Shown: positions 8,373 to 17,740, counted from the stretch's first letter. The stretch: 64,000 bases of DNA from Bacillus sp. FJAT-22090 (GCF_001278755.1 NZ_CP012601.1:3906154-3970153); one strand, 5' to 3'. Notes: generated by a model not told the origin, from the letters alone. Numbers and translations are program-made.

Positions 8373-8550
8373 TAGGAAGGCAAAGAGCTGTTTTGTTATT
8401 GGTTTTTACTTTTAATTAAAGACACGGTGACGAAAATGTAACATTAGTACATCAAATTGTTAGATTAATCGATGGTTTATCTGAATTCAGTTTAATATAT
8501 TTAAAATTAACAGACGTTGTTCTGGAATGAGTTTTTAAAGGGAGGTAAAA

Positions 8551-9366
8551 ATGGGAGAACTAGACATTGTATTAATAACCAAAATGATAATAATTGGCTT
8601 AGTTCAAGGCTTTACAGAACCAATACCAGTGTCCTCTAGCGGCCACGTGATGATTGTCAGTGAGATTTTGGGGTTAGGTGAGCAAGGATTTACTTTTGCT
8701 ATATTAACAAATACGGCGTCACTTTTTTCAATACTTTATATTTATAGACAAGATATCGTCAGGCTTGCAATCAATTCAATTCGTTATTTAATAACGAAAA
8801 ATCGTAGCTATAAGAGTGACTTTCGGTTTGTTTGCTTTATTGTCATTGGTACTATACCAGCGGGTGTTCTTGGGATTTTTTTAAATGACTATATTGCAGA
8901 AAATGTAAGTATGACAACAATCGCGGTGATGCTCTTTATTACAGGGTTTGCCTTGTGGTTAATTCGCAATATAAAAGGTGTAAAAGACGAGCGGGATATT
9001 ACGATGAAGGATGCGTTCATTGTTGGATTAGGTCAGGCTATCGCATTGACTCCAGGAATTAGCCGTTCGGGTGCTACGGTAATTTCAGCAATTGCTATTG
9101 GAATGAAACAAGATACAGCACTTCGATTTTCATTTATGTTGTATATTCCTGTAAGCATCGGAGGAGTTATTCTAGGTTTTTCTGATTTTTTGAATGAGCC
9201 GAATAAAATAGACTTAGCAATCCCTTATTTAGCTGCATTTATTGCAACTCTATTAATGACCTATTTTGCGATGAAGTGGTTTATGGGAATAATGAAAAAT
9301 GGTAAGTTGGTTTATTTCACCTATTATTGTTTTATCGTTGGAACATTACTTTTAGTTTTCTTTTAA
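8551..9366 (+). CDS. uppP: Undecaprenyl-diphosphatase (UppP/BacA family)
   Basis: A 271-residue polytopic membrane enzyme that removes a phosphate from undecaprenyl diphosphate, recycling the lipid carrier of cell-wall synthesis; extra copies give bacitracin resistance. Both family motifs are visible: GFTEPIPVSSSGH (20-32, with the catalytic Glu and Ser-rich loop) and TPGISRSG (167-174). GGGAGG precedes the ATG. Gly-Phe-Thr-Glu-Pro is a small departure from the usual GLTEFLP. It is probably a second, accessory copy, given its surroundings. Confidence 0.92.
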   Translation: MGELDIVLITKMIIIGLVQGFTEPIPVSSSGHVMIVSEILGLGEQGFTFAILTNTASLFSILYIYRQDIVRLAINSIRYLITKNRSYKSDFRFVCFIVIGTIPAGVLGIFLNDYIAENVSMTTIAVMLFITGFALWLIRNIKGVKDERDITMKDAFIVGLGQAIALTPGISRSGATVISAIAIGMKQDTALRFSFMLYIPVSIGGVILGFSDFLNEPNKIDLAIPYLAAFIATLLMTYFAMKWFMGIMKNGKLVYFTYYCFIVGTLLLVFF

Positions 9367-9490
9367 AGGGCTTTGATACATGTTATAGAGCTAACCAATT
9401 CGTTTCTGCATGCCTTTTAGGACATAAGAAATCACTCGGTAAAATGAGAATCGAGCAACATAATACTCAATAAAAATAGTAAGAAAGCGA

Positions 9491-9539
9491 AAGGCTAACT
9501 CAAAAAGGTAGTCATTCCATTTACCTTTGAGTTAGCCTC
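9491..9539. terminator. Bidirectional terminator between uppP and the SDR gene
   Basis: Long inverted repeat AAGGCTAACTCAAA / TTTGAGTTAGCCT. It serves mainly the leftward SDR gene that ends at 9566. Confidence 0.75.
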
Positions 9540-9565
9540 CTTCATGGTGAACCATTTAGTTTTGA

Positions 9566-10345
9566 TTAACGACTAGTGTAACCAGCATCCGCATGTATAG
9601 TTGTTCCAGTCACATAAGATGACTGATCTGATGCTAACCAAAGACTAGCTTGAGCAATTTCTTCTGCTTGTCCAAATCGGTTTAAAAGACTAAGTTGAGG
9701 TGCGTATTGTTCTTCAGTATAGCCAAACTGTTCTAAAGCACCACGTAGCATTGGTGTATCGATCGCACCAGGAGCTACAGAATTAACTCGAATATTTTTG
9801 TCGCCATTTTCTAATGCGGCAACCTTTGTCATTCCTACTACACCATGTTTAGCGGCAACATAAGCAATATTGTTTGGCTGAGGTCGGAATCCACTAACAG
9901 ATGAGATGTTAACAATAGATCCACCCTGACCTTGTTTAATCATTTGTTGAAGTTCATATTTCAAACATAGTGCTGTTCCTTTAAGATCAACAGAGATTAA
10001 CTTGTCCCAATATTCTTCATCAAACTCTGCAACTGGTTTATCATCTGGTGTTAAAGCTGCATTATTAACAGCTACATCAAGACGACCATATTTTTCTACG
10101 GTAGCATCAATCATACTTTTAACTTGATCTGCTTTAGATATATCAACTTTTACAAAATATGCAGTTCCTCCATTAGCTTCAATTTCAGAAACTGCTGCTT
10201 GTCCTTTTTCTTCGTTAAAGTCGGCAACTACTACTTTAGCTTTTGCTTCTGCAAAAAGTTTTGCTGTAGCAAGTCCCATACCCATTGCTGCACCTGTTAC
10301 AATTGCTACTTTACCCTCTAGTACTGGAAACGTCATTTCAATCAC
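9566..10345 (-). CDS. SDR family NAD(P)-dependent oxidoreductase
   Basis: A 259-residue short-chain dehydrogenase: cofactor motif TGAAMGMG (17-24), NNAA (94-97), catalytic Ser near 148, Tyr162 and Lys166 (YVAAK). The start is uncertain: GTG at 10345 lies four bases after GAGAGG, and ATG at 10336 is the alternative. The neighbouring SDR is related and on the same strand, and a TetR regulator is divergent from the pair, suggesting a small regulated catabolic or detoxification unit. Substrate unknown. Confidence 0.85.
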   Translation of the reverse strand: MIEMTFPVLEGKVAIVTGAAMGMGLATAKLFAEAKAKVVVADFNEEKGQAAVSEIEANGGTAYFVKVDISKADQVKSMIDATVEKYGRLDVAVNNAALTPDDKPVAEFDEEYWDKLISVDLKGTALCLKYELQQMIKQGQGGSIVNISSVSGFRPQPNNIAYVAAKHGVVGMTKVAALENGDKNIRVNSVAPGAIDTPMLRGALEQFGYTEEQYAPQLSLLNRFGQAEEIAQASLWLASDQSSYVTGTTIHADAGYTSR

Positions 10346-10457
10346 TCATCCTCTCAGATTGTAGTTTTTCATCTATTCTTAGATTGCGTGTTTTTGAAAA
10401 TACTTTGTATATTTTCCTTCTATAATAAACGTATTTACCTTTTGGCAATTGAAATTC

Positions 10458-11223
10458 TTAGCGCGCTGTCCAAGCGCCATCAACTGTAACGACTTCACCA
10501 TTGATGAATTTAGATTCATCTGAACCTAGGAATAATGCGGTTGCTGCGATATCTTCAGCTTCCCCTCCATTAAATGGTCCAAGATCTGCAAATGTTTCTG
10601 CACCAAGTGGATCTAATTTTGTTATGTTAGCTGTCATTCCAGTTGCAATTGAACCTGGTGCAATTACATTTGCACGAATCTTACCGTTTTCTCGACCATA
10701 AAATGCTGCTATATTTTTTGTAAGACCGATTACAGCGTGTTTAGACATTGTGTAAACTGCACCACCACGAGCACCTAAGTAACCAGCAATTGATGCAACA
10801 TTTACGATTGTTCCGCCAGATTCTTGTTCTTTAAATACTTTGATTGCAGAACGGCATGCATAAAATTGACCGTTTAAGTTAACACCCATTACACGTTCAA
10901 ATAATTCGTTTGAAGTGTTTTCAACTGATGCCATGTTATCAAAAATTCCAGCAATATTTGCTAAAATATCTAATTTACCGTACTCATCTAATGCTTTTTG
11001 AATCATTGCATTTACTTCTTCTTCTTTCGATACATCTGTTTTAATTACAACAGCTATACCCCCAGCTGCTTTAATTTCTTGTAGCGTCTCATTCATTGAA
11101 TCTTCGTTAAACTCAGCTAAAACAACTTTAGCGCCTTCTTTTGCGTATAATTTTGCAGTCGCACGTCCCATACCAGAACCTGCACCTGGTTACGATTGCT
11201 ACTTTTCCTGCTAATCTTGTCAT
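10458..11223 (-). pseudogene. SDR oxidoreductase with a frameshift in the cofactor loop
   Basis: From the ATG at 11223 (AGGAGG upstream) the frame reads MTRLAGKVAIVT and is then shifted by one base. The rest (237 codons from 11171) continues in another frame as GSGMGRATAKLYAKEG through YTMSK to the end. Removing one G from the GG at 11188-11189 restores the TGAGSGMG dinucleotide-binding loop and a normal 254-residue SDR. As read, the protein lacks its first strand and cofactor loop and should be inactive. Sequencing error is the alternative. It is paralogous to the gene at 9566. Confidence 0.8.
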
Positions 11224-11266
11224 ATTGATCTTCTCCTCCTAAAAATGATTCATAATATAAGGAAAT

Positions 11267-11299
11267 ATATCTTGATATTGAGATATTTTGAAACATCTC
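11267..11299. promoter_or_regulatory. Candidate TetR operator: overlapping inverted repeats
   Basis: In the SDR/TetR divergent gap, ATATCT (11267-11272) pairs with AGATAT (11281-11286), and GAGAT (11280-11284) with ATCTC (11295-11299). Symmetry and position fit an operator for the divergent regulator; binding is inferred. Confidence 0.4.
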
Positions 11300-11409
11300 A
11301 AGCATAAAGCATTCATGAAAGGGCTTCAATATGCAATAATGAGAGAAGTGTACGTTAATGAACAAATGAATGGATTTTGTAAGTTAAAAGTATAAGAAGG
11401 AGCATTTCT

Positions 11410-12012
11410 ATGCCAATTAATTATCCTGATAAACGTGTAAAAAGAACAAAAGAGAATTTTAAAGCAGTCTTATTATCATTGATGGAAGAAAAATGCTTTC
11501 ATAACATTACGATTACAGAAATCGTAAAAGCTGCGGATTACAATCGAGGAACTTTTTATGCCCACTATGAAAAAAAAGAAGATTTATTGGATGAGATAAT
11601 TGAAGAGATGTTTGAAAAAATGACCGAAGCTTATAGGAAACCATATCTCAATTTATCAGTTGTAGATTTCAATGAAATCCCTTCTAATTCATTTGTCTTA
11701 TTTGATCATTTCTTAGAAAATAAAAAATTTTATAAGCTGATGTTTAGTCCAACTATAAATTATAATTTTCATGAAAAAATGAGAAAAAGATTAGATCAGT
11801 TATTCAGAGAAGAGTTTGAATTTTCGTTTACAGAGATAGATCCTAATATTGACATAAACCTTTTTAGCACGTATCGGATACATGGCATTATTGGATTAAT
11901 ATTAGAATGGATTGACAATGATTTTATCCAATCATCTTCGTATATGGGAGATCAACTCATACATATATTGAGATTTTATACACCGAAAATCTATATAAAA
12001 GATAAAAAATAA
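11410..12012 (+). CDS. TetR/AcrR family transcriptional regulator
   Basis: A 200-residue regulator with an N-terminal helix-turn-helix (about 30-52: ITITEIVKAADYNRGTFYAHYEKKEDLL), the standard TetR signature, and a C-terminal ligand domain of the short TetR_C type. AGAAGGAG precedes the ATG. It is divergent from the two SDR genes, and the gap carries inverted repeats, so it most likely represses them and itself. Ligand unknown. Confidence 0.88.
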   Translation: MPINYPDKRVKRTKENFKAVLLSLMEEKCFHNITITEIVKAADYNRGTFYAHYEKKEDLLDEIIEEMFEKMTEAYRKPYLNLSVVDFNEIPSNSFVLFDHFLENKKFYKLMFSPTINYNFHEKMRKRLDQLFREEFEFSFTEIDPNIDINLFSTYRIHGIIGLILEWIDNDFIQSSSYMGDQLIHILRFYTPKIYIKDKK

Positions 12013-12054
12013 ATGGAATATCATCGGGCTACATTCAATTTATGAATTAAGAAA

Positions 12055-12081
12055 GACTTAAACTAACGCAGCAGGGTAGTC
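12055..12081 (+). repeat. Palindromic element copy 4
   Basis: TTAAACTAAC / GCAGCAG / GGTAGTCC. It follows the TetR stop by 43 bases and precedes the TTG at 12175 by about 95. Confidence 0.65.
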
Positions 12082-12174
12082 CAAAATGAAAATGATAAAA
12101 TGACAGCGAATCATTCTAATAAAGGTGTTGTTATAATTGCTATATGACCCTATCTAAACAAAAGAGGTGGTTTT

Positions 12175-12387
12175 TTGTTATTAGTTCCTATTATAATCAC
12201 AATATTTTTCATAATAGTTCAAGCGGATATAAGTAAAAGGGGATTTATTAAGAGTAGTTTTATAATAGCCCTTCTTTATTCGTTTATAATAATAGCTTTT
12301 TTTCAAACATCCAACATATTAGTAATGATGTTATTAGTCTGTATAAGTTTATGGTTAATGTTTTTTGGTGCACTTGCAATGGGTTAA
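12175..12387 (+). CDS. Small hydrophobic protein, 70 aa
   Basis: A 70-residue protein with two long membrane segments (about 1-15 and 24-68) separated by a short basic linker (QADISKRGF). The start is a TTG shortly after AGAGGTGG. No family recognised. It is in the same class as the other small membrane genes that follow palindromic elements. Confidence 0.55.
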   Translation: MLLVPIIITIFFIIVQADISKRGFIKSSFIIALLYSFIIIAFFQTSNILVMMLLVCISLWLMFFGALAMG

Positions 12388-12488
12388 TAAACATCACCTG
12401 AGAGTATATCGGGTTGTGGAAATTTTCATCTCCATTACCGAACATACATAAGAAGAGGTTTAGTTGAGACTGTGAATTTTTTCGTGTA

Positions 12489-12512
12489 CAACTTTGGGGC
12501 AGATTAGTTGAA
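12489..12512 (+). repeat. Palindromic element copy 5 (degenerate left arm)
   Basis: CAACTTT / GGGGCAG / ATTAGTTGAA. The centre and right arm match the consensus; no plus-strand gene follows. Confidence 0.5.
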
Positions 12513-12533
12513 AAAGGAATATCGTTAATGTAA

Positions 12534-12674
12534 TCATTCTTCCTTTTCAACATAGAGAAGGTAAGCTTCTGATAAGAAAATAATGTCACTAATTATTTGT
12601 TCTTTTATTTGGAAATTATCACATTTGTAATAATCATCTACCAACCGATAAATTTCATGAACTATCAATTCCAT
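12534..12674 (-). CDS. Small hypothetical protein, 46 aa
   Basis: Short frame from the ATG at 12674 to the TGA at 12534, with AAGGAG ten bases upstream. The product (MELIVHEIYRLVDDYY...AYLLYVEKEE) is acidic, amphipathic and probably all-helical. It resembles the many small cytosolic Bacillus proteins of unknown role. Good codon structure but very short. Confidence 0.4.
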   Translation of the reverse strand: MELIVHEIYRLVDDYYKCDNFQIKEQIISDIIFLSEAYLLYVEKEE

Positions 12675-12815
12675 GGGTACCGAACTCCTTCATATAGATA
12701 AGATCTTTAATGACACTGTAAAATAATAAAGGCATATAATACTTGAATAAAGATATAGAGATTTGCAGTAACAATTATTCAATTAAGATAAAAAATAGAT
12801 TTAAAGTAACAGGGG

Positions 12816-12856
12816 GGGGAACTGGGAGTAGAGGTTAAATTCTTCTCAGTTTCCCC
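12816..12856. other. GC-richer hairpin
   Basis: GGGGAACTGGGAG pairs imperfectly with CTCAGTTTCCCC across a 16-base loop. It is in a gene-free stretch with no T-run of terminator length; role unknown. Confidence 0.4.
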
Positions 12857-12912
12857 TTCTATAGTTTATTCAAAATATTAATAGTGTAATAAGCACCTAA
12901 AAAAATAAAAAA

Positions 12913-12959
12913 CCAAGATCAGACTTTCCCAACTGATCTTGGTACTGGTTTTACCAGTA
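12913..12959 (-). terminator. Double hairpin, terminator-like on the minus strand
   Basis: Perfect stem CCAAGATCAG / CTGATCTTGG followed at once by TACTGG / CCAGTA. On the minus strand the first is followed by TTTTTTATTTTTTT, so it would stop leftward transcription. No gene ends there, so it is perhaps a remnant. Confidence 0.55.
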
Positions 12960-13092
12960 TAGACAAACTACAAGAAATGATACTATTAAGGGGTTATTCA
13001 ACCAAAGATTGTCAATGGGAAAGTAACCTAGGGTTGTCTTATATAATATTCAACAATTAGATATGTTGTTAATGTTAACACCCCATATAAGT

Positions 13093-13160
13093 CTACATTT
13101 CGAACATTATTTACATTAAAAAAGAAGGTGCTTGCTCAACTAATGGGCAGTTTAGTGAGT
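13093..13160 (+). repeat. Palindromic element copy 6 with conserved 5' flank
   Basis: CTCAACTAAT / GGGCAG / TTTAGTGAG (13134-13160). The preceding 40 bases (TACATTTCGAACAT, then AAAGAAGGTGCTT) match the flank of the copy at 22383, so the repeated unit here is longer than the palindrome. Confidence 0.65.
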
Positions 13161-13201
13161 TTTTATGTCCCATTTGACAAAAAATTATAAAAGAACAAGT
13201 A

Positions 13202-13318
13202 ATGGAAAAAAATGAAGGTCATGATGGAATTTCTGCTAGAGACAAGCGAGTTATTAAAGATGGATGACGTCAAGTTATTGAAATTGCTTCCAATTTAAAA
13301 TTAAGAGTTAAAAATTAA
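13202..13318 (+). pseudogene. Degraded ORF fragment
   Basis: A frame MEKNEGHDGISARDKRVIKDG stops at a TGA (13265), probably an altered Trp codon, and then continues as RQVIEIASNLKLRVKN to 13318. No ribosome site is evident. It looks like a leftover coding piece after palindromic copy 6. Family not recognised. Confidence 0.35.
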
Positions 13319-13466
13319 ATGTATAAACCACTAACCCCTTGTGTTCTTTCATACATGCTGTACATACCGGCTTTGCTGTAAAGGTTTGTTATAGGATAAT
13401 TGTGATGGAATTGATGGGTAAAATATTTAGGCAGAAAAAACTACAATAAAAAAGGAAGGTTAAACG

Positions 13467-14174
13467 ATGAATTTACAAATGGTTATGCAGGAACTTGAGG
13501 CCCTCGGCAAAGAGCGGACCAAAAAAATCTACAAATCCAATGGTGCAATCGAGCCTCTTTTTGGTGTTGCTACAGGTGCTATGAAGCCAATCGCTAAGAA
13601 AATAAAAGTAAATCAACCTTTAGCTGAACAGCTATACTCTACAGGGAACTACGACGCAATGTACTTTGCAGGTATAATCGCAGACCCAAAGGCAATGACT
13701 GAGGCGGATTTTGAGCGTTGGATCGATGGAGCGTATTTTTATATGCTATCCGATTATGTAGTTGCAGTAACATTAGCAGAAGCAGATATTGCACAAGACG
13801 TTGCTGATAAATGGATTAAAAGTGGGGAAGAATTGAAAATGTCTGCGGGATGGAGTTGCTACTGTTGGCTTTTGGGTAATCGAATGGACGTTGAATTTTC
13901 GGAAAGCAAGATTGCCAATATGCTTGAAATTGTGGAAAAAACGATTCATGATTCTCCAGAACGAACTAAATCCGCTATGAATAATTTCATATTCACAGTG
14001 GGGATTTCATATTTGCCGCTCCATGAAAAGGCGGTCGAGACTGCAAAAGCAGTAGGTCCAGTAGAAGTAAAGCGGGACAAGAAAAAAAGCAGTTTCCTAC
14101 TAGCTTCCGAAAATATTCAAAAGGAAGTTGATAAAGGTAGGATTGGTTTCAAACGAAAATATGTAAGATGTTAA
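13467..14174 (+). CDS. DNA alkylation repair (AlkD-like) HEAT-repeat protein
   Basis: A 235-residue all-helical protein resembling the PF08713 DNA alkylation repair family: FGVATGAMKPIAKKIK near the N-terminus, DAMYFAGIIADP, FERWIDGAYFYMLSDYV, and paired helices to the end. AlkD-type enzymes excise positively charged alkylated bases using HEAT-like repeats. AAAGGAAGG stands before the ATG. I cannot verify the catalytic Asp/Trp set by eye, so the activity is family-level only. Confidence 0.75.
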   Translation: MNLQMVMQELEALGKERTKKIYKSNGAIEPLFGVATGAMKPIAKKIKVNQPLAEQLYSTGNYDAMYFAGIIADPKAMTEADFERWIDGAYFYMLSDYVVAVTLAEADIAQDVADKWIKSGEELKMSAGWSCYCWLLGNRMDVEFSESKIANMLEIVEKTIHDSPERTKSAMNNFIFTVGISYLPLHEKAVETAKAVGPVEVKRDKKKSSFLLASENIQKEVDKGRIGFKRKYVRC

Positions 14175-14356
14175 ACAATAGCCTTATTTCGAGAACAATC
14201 TTTTAACATCCGAGGGTTGATTGTTAAAGGTATAAGAAGAATGCAATAGTTTTCATCCAACTTAAAAACTGCAAGCATTAAAAACTAAGCATTATATTTT
14301 ATTAAGAATGACATCAATAAAGGTATATTTTCATACTATATATTTGAGGTGAAAAA

Positions 14357-14797
14357 ATGCCAAGAGTAAATTACAAAAGTTCAGATGTTGACTTAATGGC
14401 AAGGATGATGAGAGCAGAAGCCGAAGGTGAAGGCAAACAAGGGATGTTATATGTTGGAAATGTAATCGTTAATCGTGTTAAGGCTGATTGTATAGACTTT
14501 AAAGATGTAAGAACAGTCGAAGATGTCATTTTTCAAATTCAAGGAGGAAATTATTCTTTCGAAGCTGTTCAAAAAGGTAATTTATTTTATCAAAGAGCGA
14601 GATCTGCTGAAAAAAGACTAGCAAAACAGACTTTGGATTATTGGAGAGATCACCCAGGGAAATATGCACTTTGGTATTTTAATCCATATGCTCCATGTCC
14701 TCCAACATGGTACGATCAACCCCTTTCAGGTCAATATAAAAATCATTGTTATTATGAACCAGCACCTGGAACATGTGAAAGTGTTTATATGGGTTAG
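14357..14797 (+). CDS. cwlJ: Spore cortex-lytic cell wall hydrolase CwlJ
   Basis: A 146-residue hydrolase of the SleB/CwlJ family without a signal peptide, as expected for CwlJ (142 aa in B. subtilis). Key pattern: DVDLMARMMRAEAEGEGKQGM with catalytic Glu21, VGNVIVNRV, ending in the CwlJ-typical WYFNPYAPCPPTWY and CYYEPAPGTCESVY. CwlJ sits in the spore coat/cortex region and degrades cortex during Ca-DPA-triggered germination, usually needing GerQ; gerQ is not adjacent here. AGGTG lies before the ATG. Confidence 0.92.
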   Translation: MPRVNYKSSDVDLMARMMRAEAEGEGKQGMLYVGNVIVNRVKADCIDFKDVRTVEDVIFQIQGGNYSFEAVQKGNLFYQRARSAEKRLAKQTLDYWRDHPGKYALWYFNPYAPCPPTWYDQPLSGQYKNHCYYEPAPGTCESVYMG

Positions 14798-14947
14798 GTT
14801 GTCTAGGAGCTATTATTAATTCTGGAGTGTAATTGCGATTTTTCCTATTTAGTTGTTCTTTAGTTCGATGTAGATCCAGTAGGTAATGTAATAGTTGTCG
14901 GTTTAAAAAATTTCAAAGTGTTATTTTGAAGTATCTCACGAAATAAA

Positions 14948-14985
14948 AAGGGAACGCCTGATGTTAGCAGGTGTTCCCTTTTTTA
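14948..14985 (+). terminator. Strong terminator downstream of cwlJ
   Basis: Stem AAGGGAACGCCTG / CAGGTGTTCCCTT with a seven-base loop and T6, 150 bases after the cwlJ stop. Confidence 0.85.
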
Positions 14986-15221
14986 TATATCGAACATATA
15001 GATCATATAGTAGATAAATCTATAAAAATACAGGACTTCAAGGTGTGAAGTATACCAATGTAATGCTAATAATAGTATGCAAAAGCAAATGCCATACATA
15101 ATTTTCCCCATAAATTTGCCTAAATCCCCTTCATTTGTATTGAGCCTTTTCACTGTCAGCCATTGTATTTTAACGAGCGAGTAGTGATACTCCTTTTCCT
15201 CTTGACCCGATTCTCCGTGTA

Positions 15222-15248
15222 GATCTAGCTAACGGTGCAGGTAGTTAA
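15222..15248 (+). repeat. Palindromic element copy 7 (degenerate)
   Basis: AGCTAAC / GGTGCAGG / TAGTTA in the 700-base gap before the beta-helix gene. The rest of 14986-15499 holds only the hairpin at 15358. Confidence 0.5.
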
Positions 15249-15357
15249 AAATTTAGAGGGTCATAAATCATGTTTTTCGCAAACTGGATAGGAATATACA
15301 CATGGCATAAGATGGTCTTTTTAACTGTATACAATTTATTCAGAAATTTGTAAAGGA

Positions 15358-15418
15358 AATACCCCTCTCCTTATCGAATTAGTTATTATTAATCTGGATG
15401 TAGAAGGGGGTATTCGTT
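15358..15418 (+). terminator. Hairpin in the leader of the beta-helix gene
   Basis: AATACCCC (15358-15365) pairs with GGGGTATT (15407-15414), then CGTTTT. It lies 85 bases before the gene; either a terminator of an upstream transcript or an attenuator. Confidence 0.45.
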
Positions 15419-15499
15419 TTCTAGCATTTTTAAAGAGTTAAAAGGTTTATCGAGAAAGCCTACTGATCTTAGAAAAATTTTGAAGGGGAGATATAAAAA

Positions 15500-17521
15500 A
15501 TGACAAATTATACGCCCAAGAAAAAATATTATATTCCAACCAATATCGAGGACAAACTTTCAAAGGATTTCCTGCAGGGGATAACACGTAATTTTGAAAT
15601 GTTAGATGAAATAGAAGGTGGAACGGCTAAGACTATAAAGGCGGACACAACTGGACAGACTAGAATACAGGATTTTATACAGGCAGCTTTTAATCATGCA
15701 AATGATGGTGATACATTAATTTTGCCACCAGGACGTTACTGGCTAGAGAAGAATACAAAGCTAGATGATTTTCCAAACAATGACCAACCTTGTTTGCTCC
15801 TGAGAGGGAAGAAGCGAGTTCATTTGATAGGTTATGGAGCTGTTTTGTTCACTCGAACTCATGCTCAGGGAATCTTAGAGCTTCAGCTTTGTGAGGATTG
15901 TATTATTGAAGGTATCAAATTTGAGGGGTATGGTGATTTCCCAGAAATAGATCCCGTAACTGGTTATGGGGAAAAAGGTACCACTGCAGGGGGCTATCCA
16001 ACATCTGGATTTTGGAATTACCGAAAAAACAATAGCTTCGATACGAGTGCGCGTGCTAGAAATGATGGTAAGCCATTTGGGTTATTTGGCGGAGGATTTA
16101 TAGGAAATGTAGGAAGCGGAGTTTTAGTGCATCGCGCCTGTAAAAATATTATCTTCAGAGCCTGTGAGAGCAGCGGATTTAATTACTCAGGATTTGCAGT
16201 AGGGCATTTAGGGGACTATTTACCAACCGATTTACAATACGAAGATAATGCGGACATTACTTTTATAGAATGTAATGCTCATGATAATTACTCTAGCAAT
16301 TATGTATTTTCGGCAGTAGAAAGACCACGGGTAGTTAATAGCATAAGCGATCGAGCTGGGCATCCACAGGCCTCCAAATATCATACTTATGTAGACCCTG
16401 GCTACGGGATCAATTCACTGGGTACGTTATTTCCAAAAGCCAATGACCTTTTAATTACCGGGTGCACGCTTAGAGGTAACAAACGTAAAGCTATAGATGG
16501 CCACGCAGGGGGTGGTTTAATAGCAACAGATAATTTTATATCTGACTCCATGGTTGGAGGGGTCTTTTATAAATGGACCAATGTAGAGCAATATACAAAA
16601 GATTGTATTGTAGCTAACAATAAAATCCTTAATTGTGGATATGCTAAAAATCCGTTGGGAGCAATATACATTGGAGGAGTTCAAAGGCAAACCAAGGTCA
16701 ATCAAGAGACGAATGCAATAGTGACTAATAATCATGTTAAAAATTGCTTTGGTACAGACGGTGTTATTTTTATCGGTTCATTTGATCGATTGATTGTCGA
16801 CGGAAATATTATTCACGGCGTTCCAGATGAGCTGGACATTGCTAACACGATTTTTGTGCCATATGTGATCTATGCTGGATATTCCATTCCTACTCAACCG
16901 AACTTTAGTGGAAATGTGTCCAATAATGTAATAGAAGTAGACCATCCAAGAATAGCAGGAGGAATATTAGTCCGTAATTTACAGGATGGATCGGTTCAAG
17001 GCAATACGATTAAAACCCCTAACCCTTTAACTCTATACGGTTTGAGATTATGGAATTGTATGGATGTTGGAGCTGTTGGAAATACGATTAAAATGGGGAG
17101 CGAAGGAGTACCACTCCATGCAGAAACAACTGGGGCAGTAGCACATAACACATTAGTAGGTGGTAATGCAGTATTCCAACCTCTTCAGGGTCAACCCATT
17201 GTATTCAGCCTAGTAGCAAATAACGGAAATGGAAGCATTCAATTTAAGAGTGGGCAATCCTATGTTTCTTTAGTTGAAAGTAATCCAAAAGGGTTAGAGG
17301 TCAAGCTTCAAAATGTCTCTCCTGGTATTCATCCAATGGTAAAAATCACTCAAACAGGAGAAAATGGACTTATAGCAGATGGTCATACAATAGATTATTT
17401 ATACAGTCATCAAGTAGCGCATGCAAGTGTCATTATAGGTATAAAGCCAACAAAGGAATCGGATCATGTTCCCTTTGCGAATATGACTCACGGTGGTTTG
17501 GAAATAGAAATTATTATTTAA
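15500..17521 (+). CDS. Right-handed parallel beta-helix protein (pectate-lyase/tailspike-like)
   Basis: A 673-residue protein without a signal peptide. After a short head, residues 55-90 carry IQAAFNHANDGDTLILPPGRYWL, the usual first strands of a pectate-lyase-like beta-helix. Many Asn- and Gly-rich turns follow (ITGCTLRGNKRKAIDGHAGGG, VSNNVIEV, VQGNTIKT, VGNTIKMG). Such solenoids occur in phage tailspikes and carbohydrate-active enzymes. Catalytic residues cannot be assigned. The lack of a leader fits phage-type or lysis-dependent release. AGGGGAG precedes the ATG. It is flanked by a leader hairpin and a long terminator, with no phage genes nearby, so it is probably a laterally acquired single gene. 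Confidence 0.75.
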   Translation: MTNYTPKKKYYIPTNIEDKLSKDFLQGITRNFEMLDEIEGGTAKTIKADTTGQTRIQDFIQAAFNHANDGDTLILPPGRYWLEKNTKLDDFPNNDQPCLLLRGKKRVHLIGYGAVLFTRTHAQGILELQLCEDCIIEGIKFEGYGDFPEIDPVTGYGEKGTTAGGYPTSGFWNYRKNNSFDTSARARNDGKPFGLFGGGFIGNVGSGVLVHRACKNIIFRACESSGFNYSGFAVGHLGDYLPTDLQYEDNADITFIECNAHDNYSSNYVFSAVERPRVVNSISDRAGHPQASKYHTYVDPGYGINSLGTLFPKANDLLITGCTLRGNKRKAIDGHAGGGLIATDNFISDSMVGGVFYKWTNVEQYTKDCIVANNKILNCGYAKNPLGAIYIGGVQRQTKVNQETNAIVTNNHVKNCFGTDGVIFIGSFDRLIVDGNIIHGVPDELDIANTIFVPYVIYAGYSIPTQPNFSGNVSNNVIEVDHPRIAGGILVRNLQDGSVQGNTIKTPNPLTLYGLRLWNCMDVGAVGNTIKMGSEGVPLHAETTGAVAHNTLVGGNAVFQPLQGQPIVFSLVANNGNGSIQFKSGQSYVSLVESNPKGLEVKLQNVSPGIHPMVKITQTGENGLIADGHTIDYLYSHQVAHASVIIGIKPTKESDHVPFANMTHGGLEIEIII

Positions 17522-17527
17522 ACACTT

Positions 17528-17601
17528 GGCAGCTTTAGCTTGTTTAAAAACCTTTGAAACAATTGGTCTTTAACAAGCGAAAAGCTGCCTATTCTTTTTT
17601 T
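17528..17601 (+). terminator. Long terminator of the beta-helix gene
   Basis: GGCAGCTTT..CTTGTT and AACAAG..AAAAGCTGCC form an interrupted stem of over 20 pairs followed by a T-rich run. Confidence 0.85.
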
Positions 17602-17740
17602 AAGTTGAAATTATCACGAAGTTCATTAGTAATGAAATATTTAATTCTAAGAGAATGTGGAGTTGTTATTTGGAACTTAGAAAATTAAGCGAGTTTTATC
17701 TTGTTGATGAAACTTTTTCAGGAGACTTCAAGAGGGAGTT

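Noticed and set aside
14983-15227. Minus-strand frame EEKEYHYSLVKIQWLTVKRL and on through a hydrophobic end
   Set aside because: Reads like protein and has AAAAGGAG nearby, but no start codon fits and it ends inside the cwlJ terminator; at best a decayed gene.
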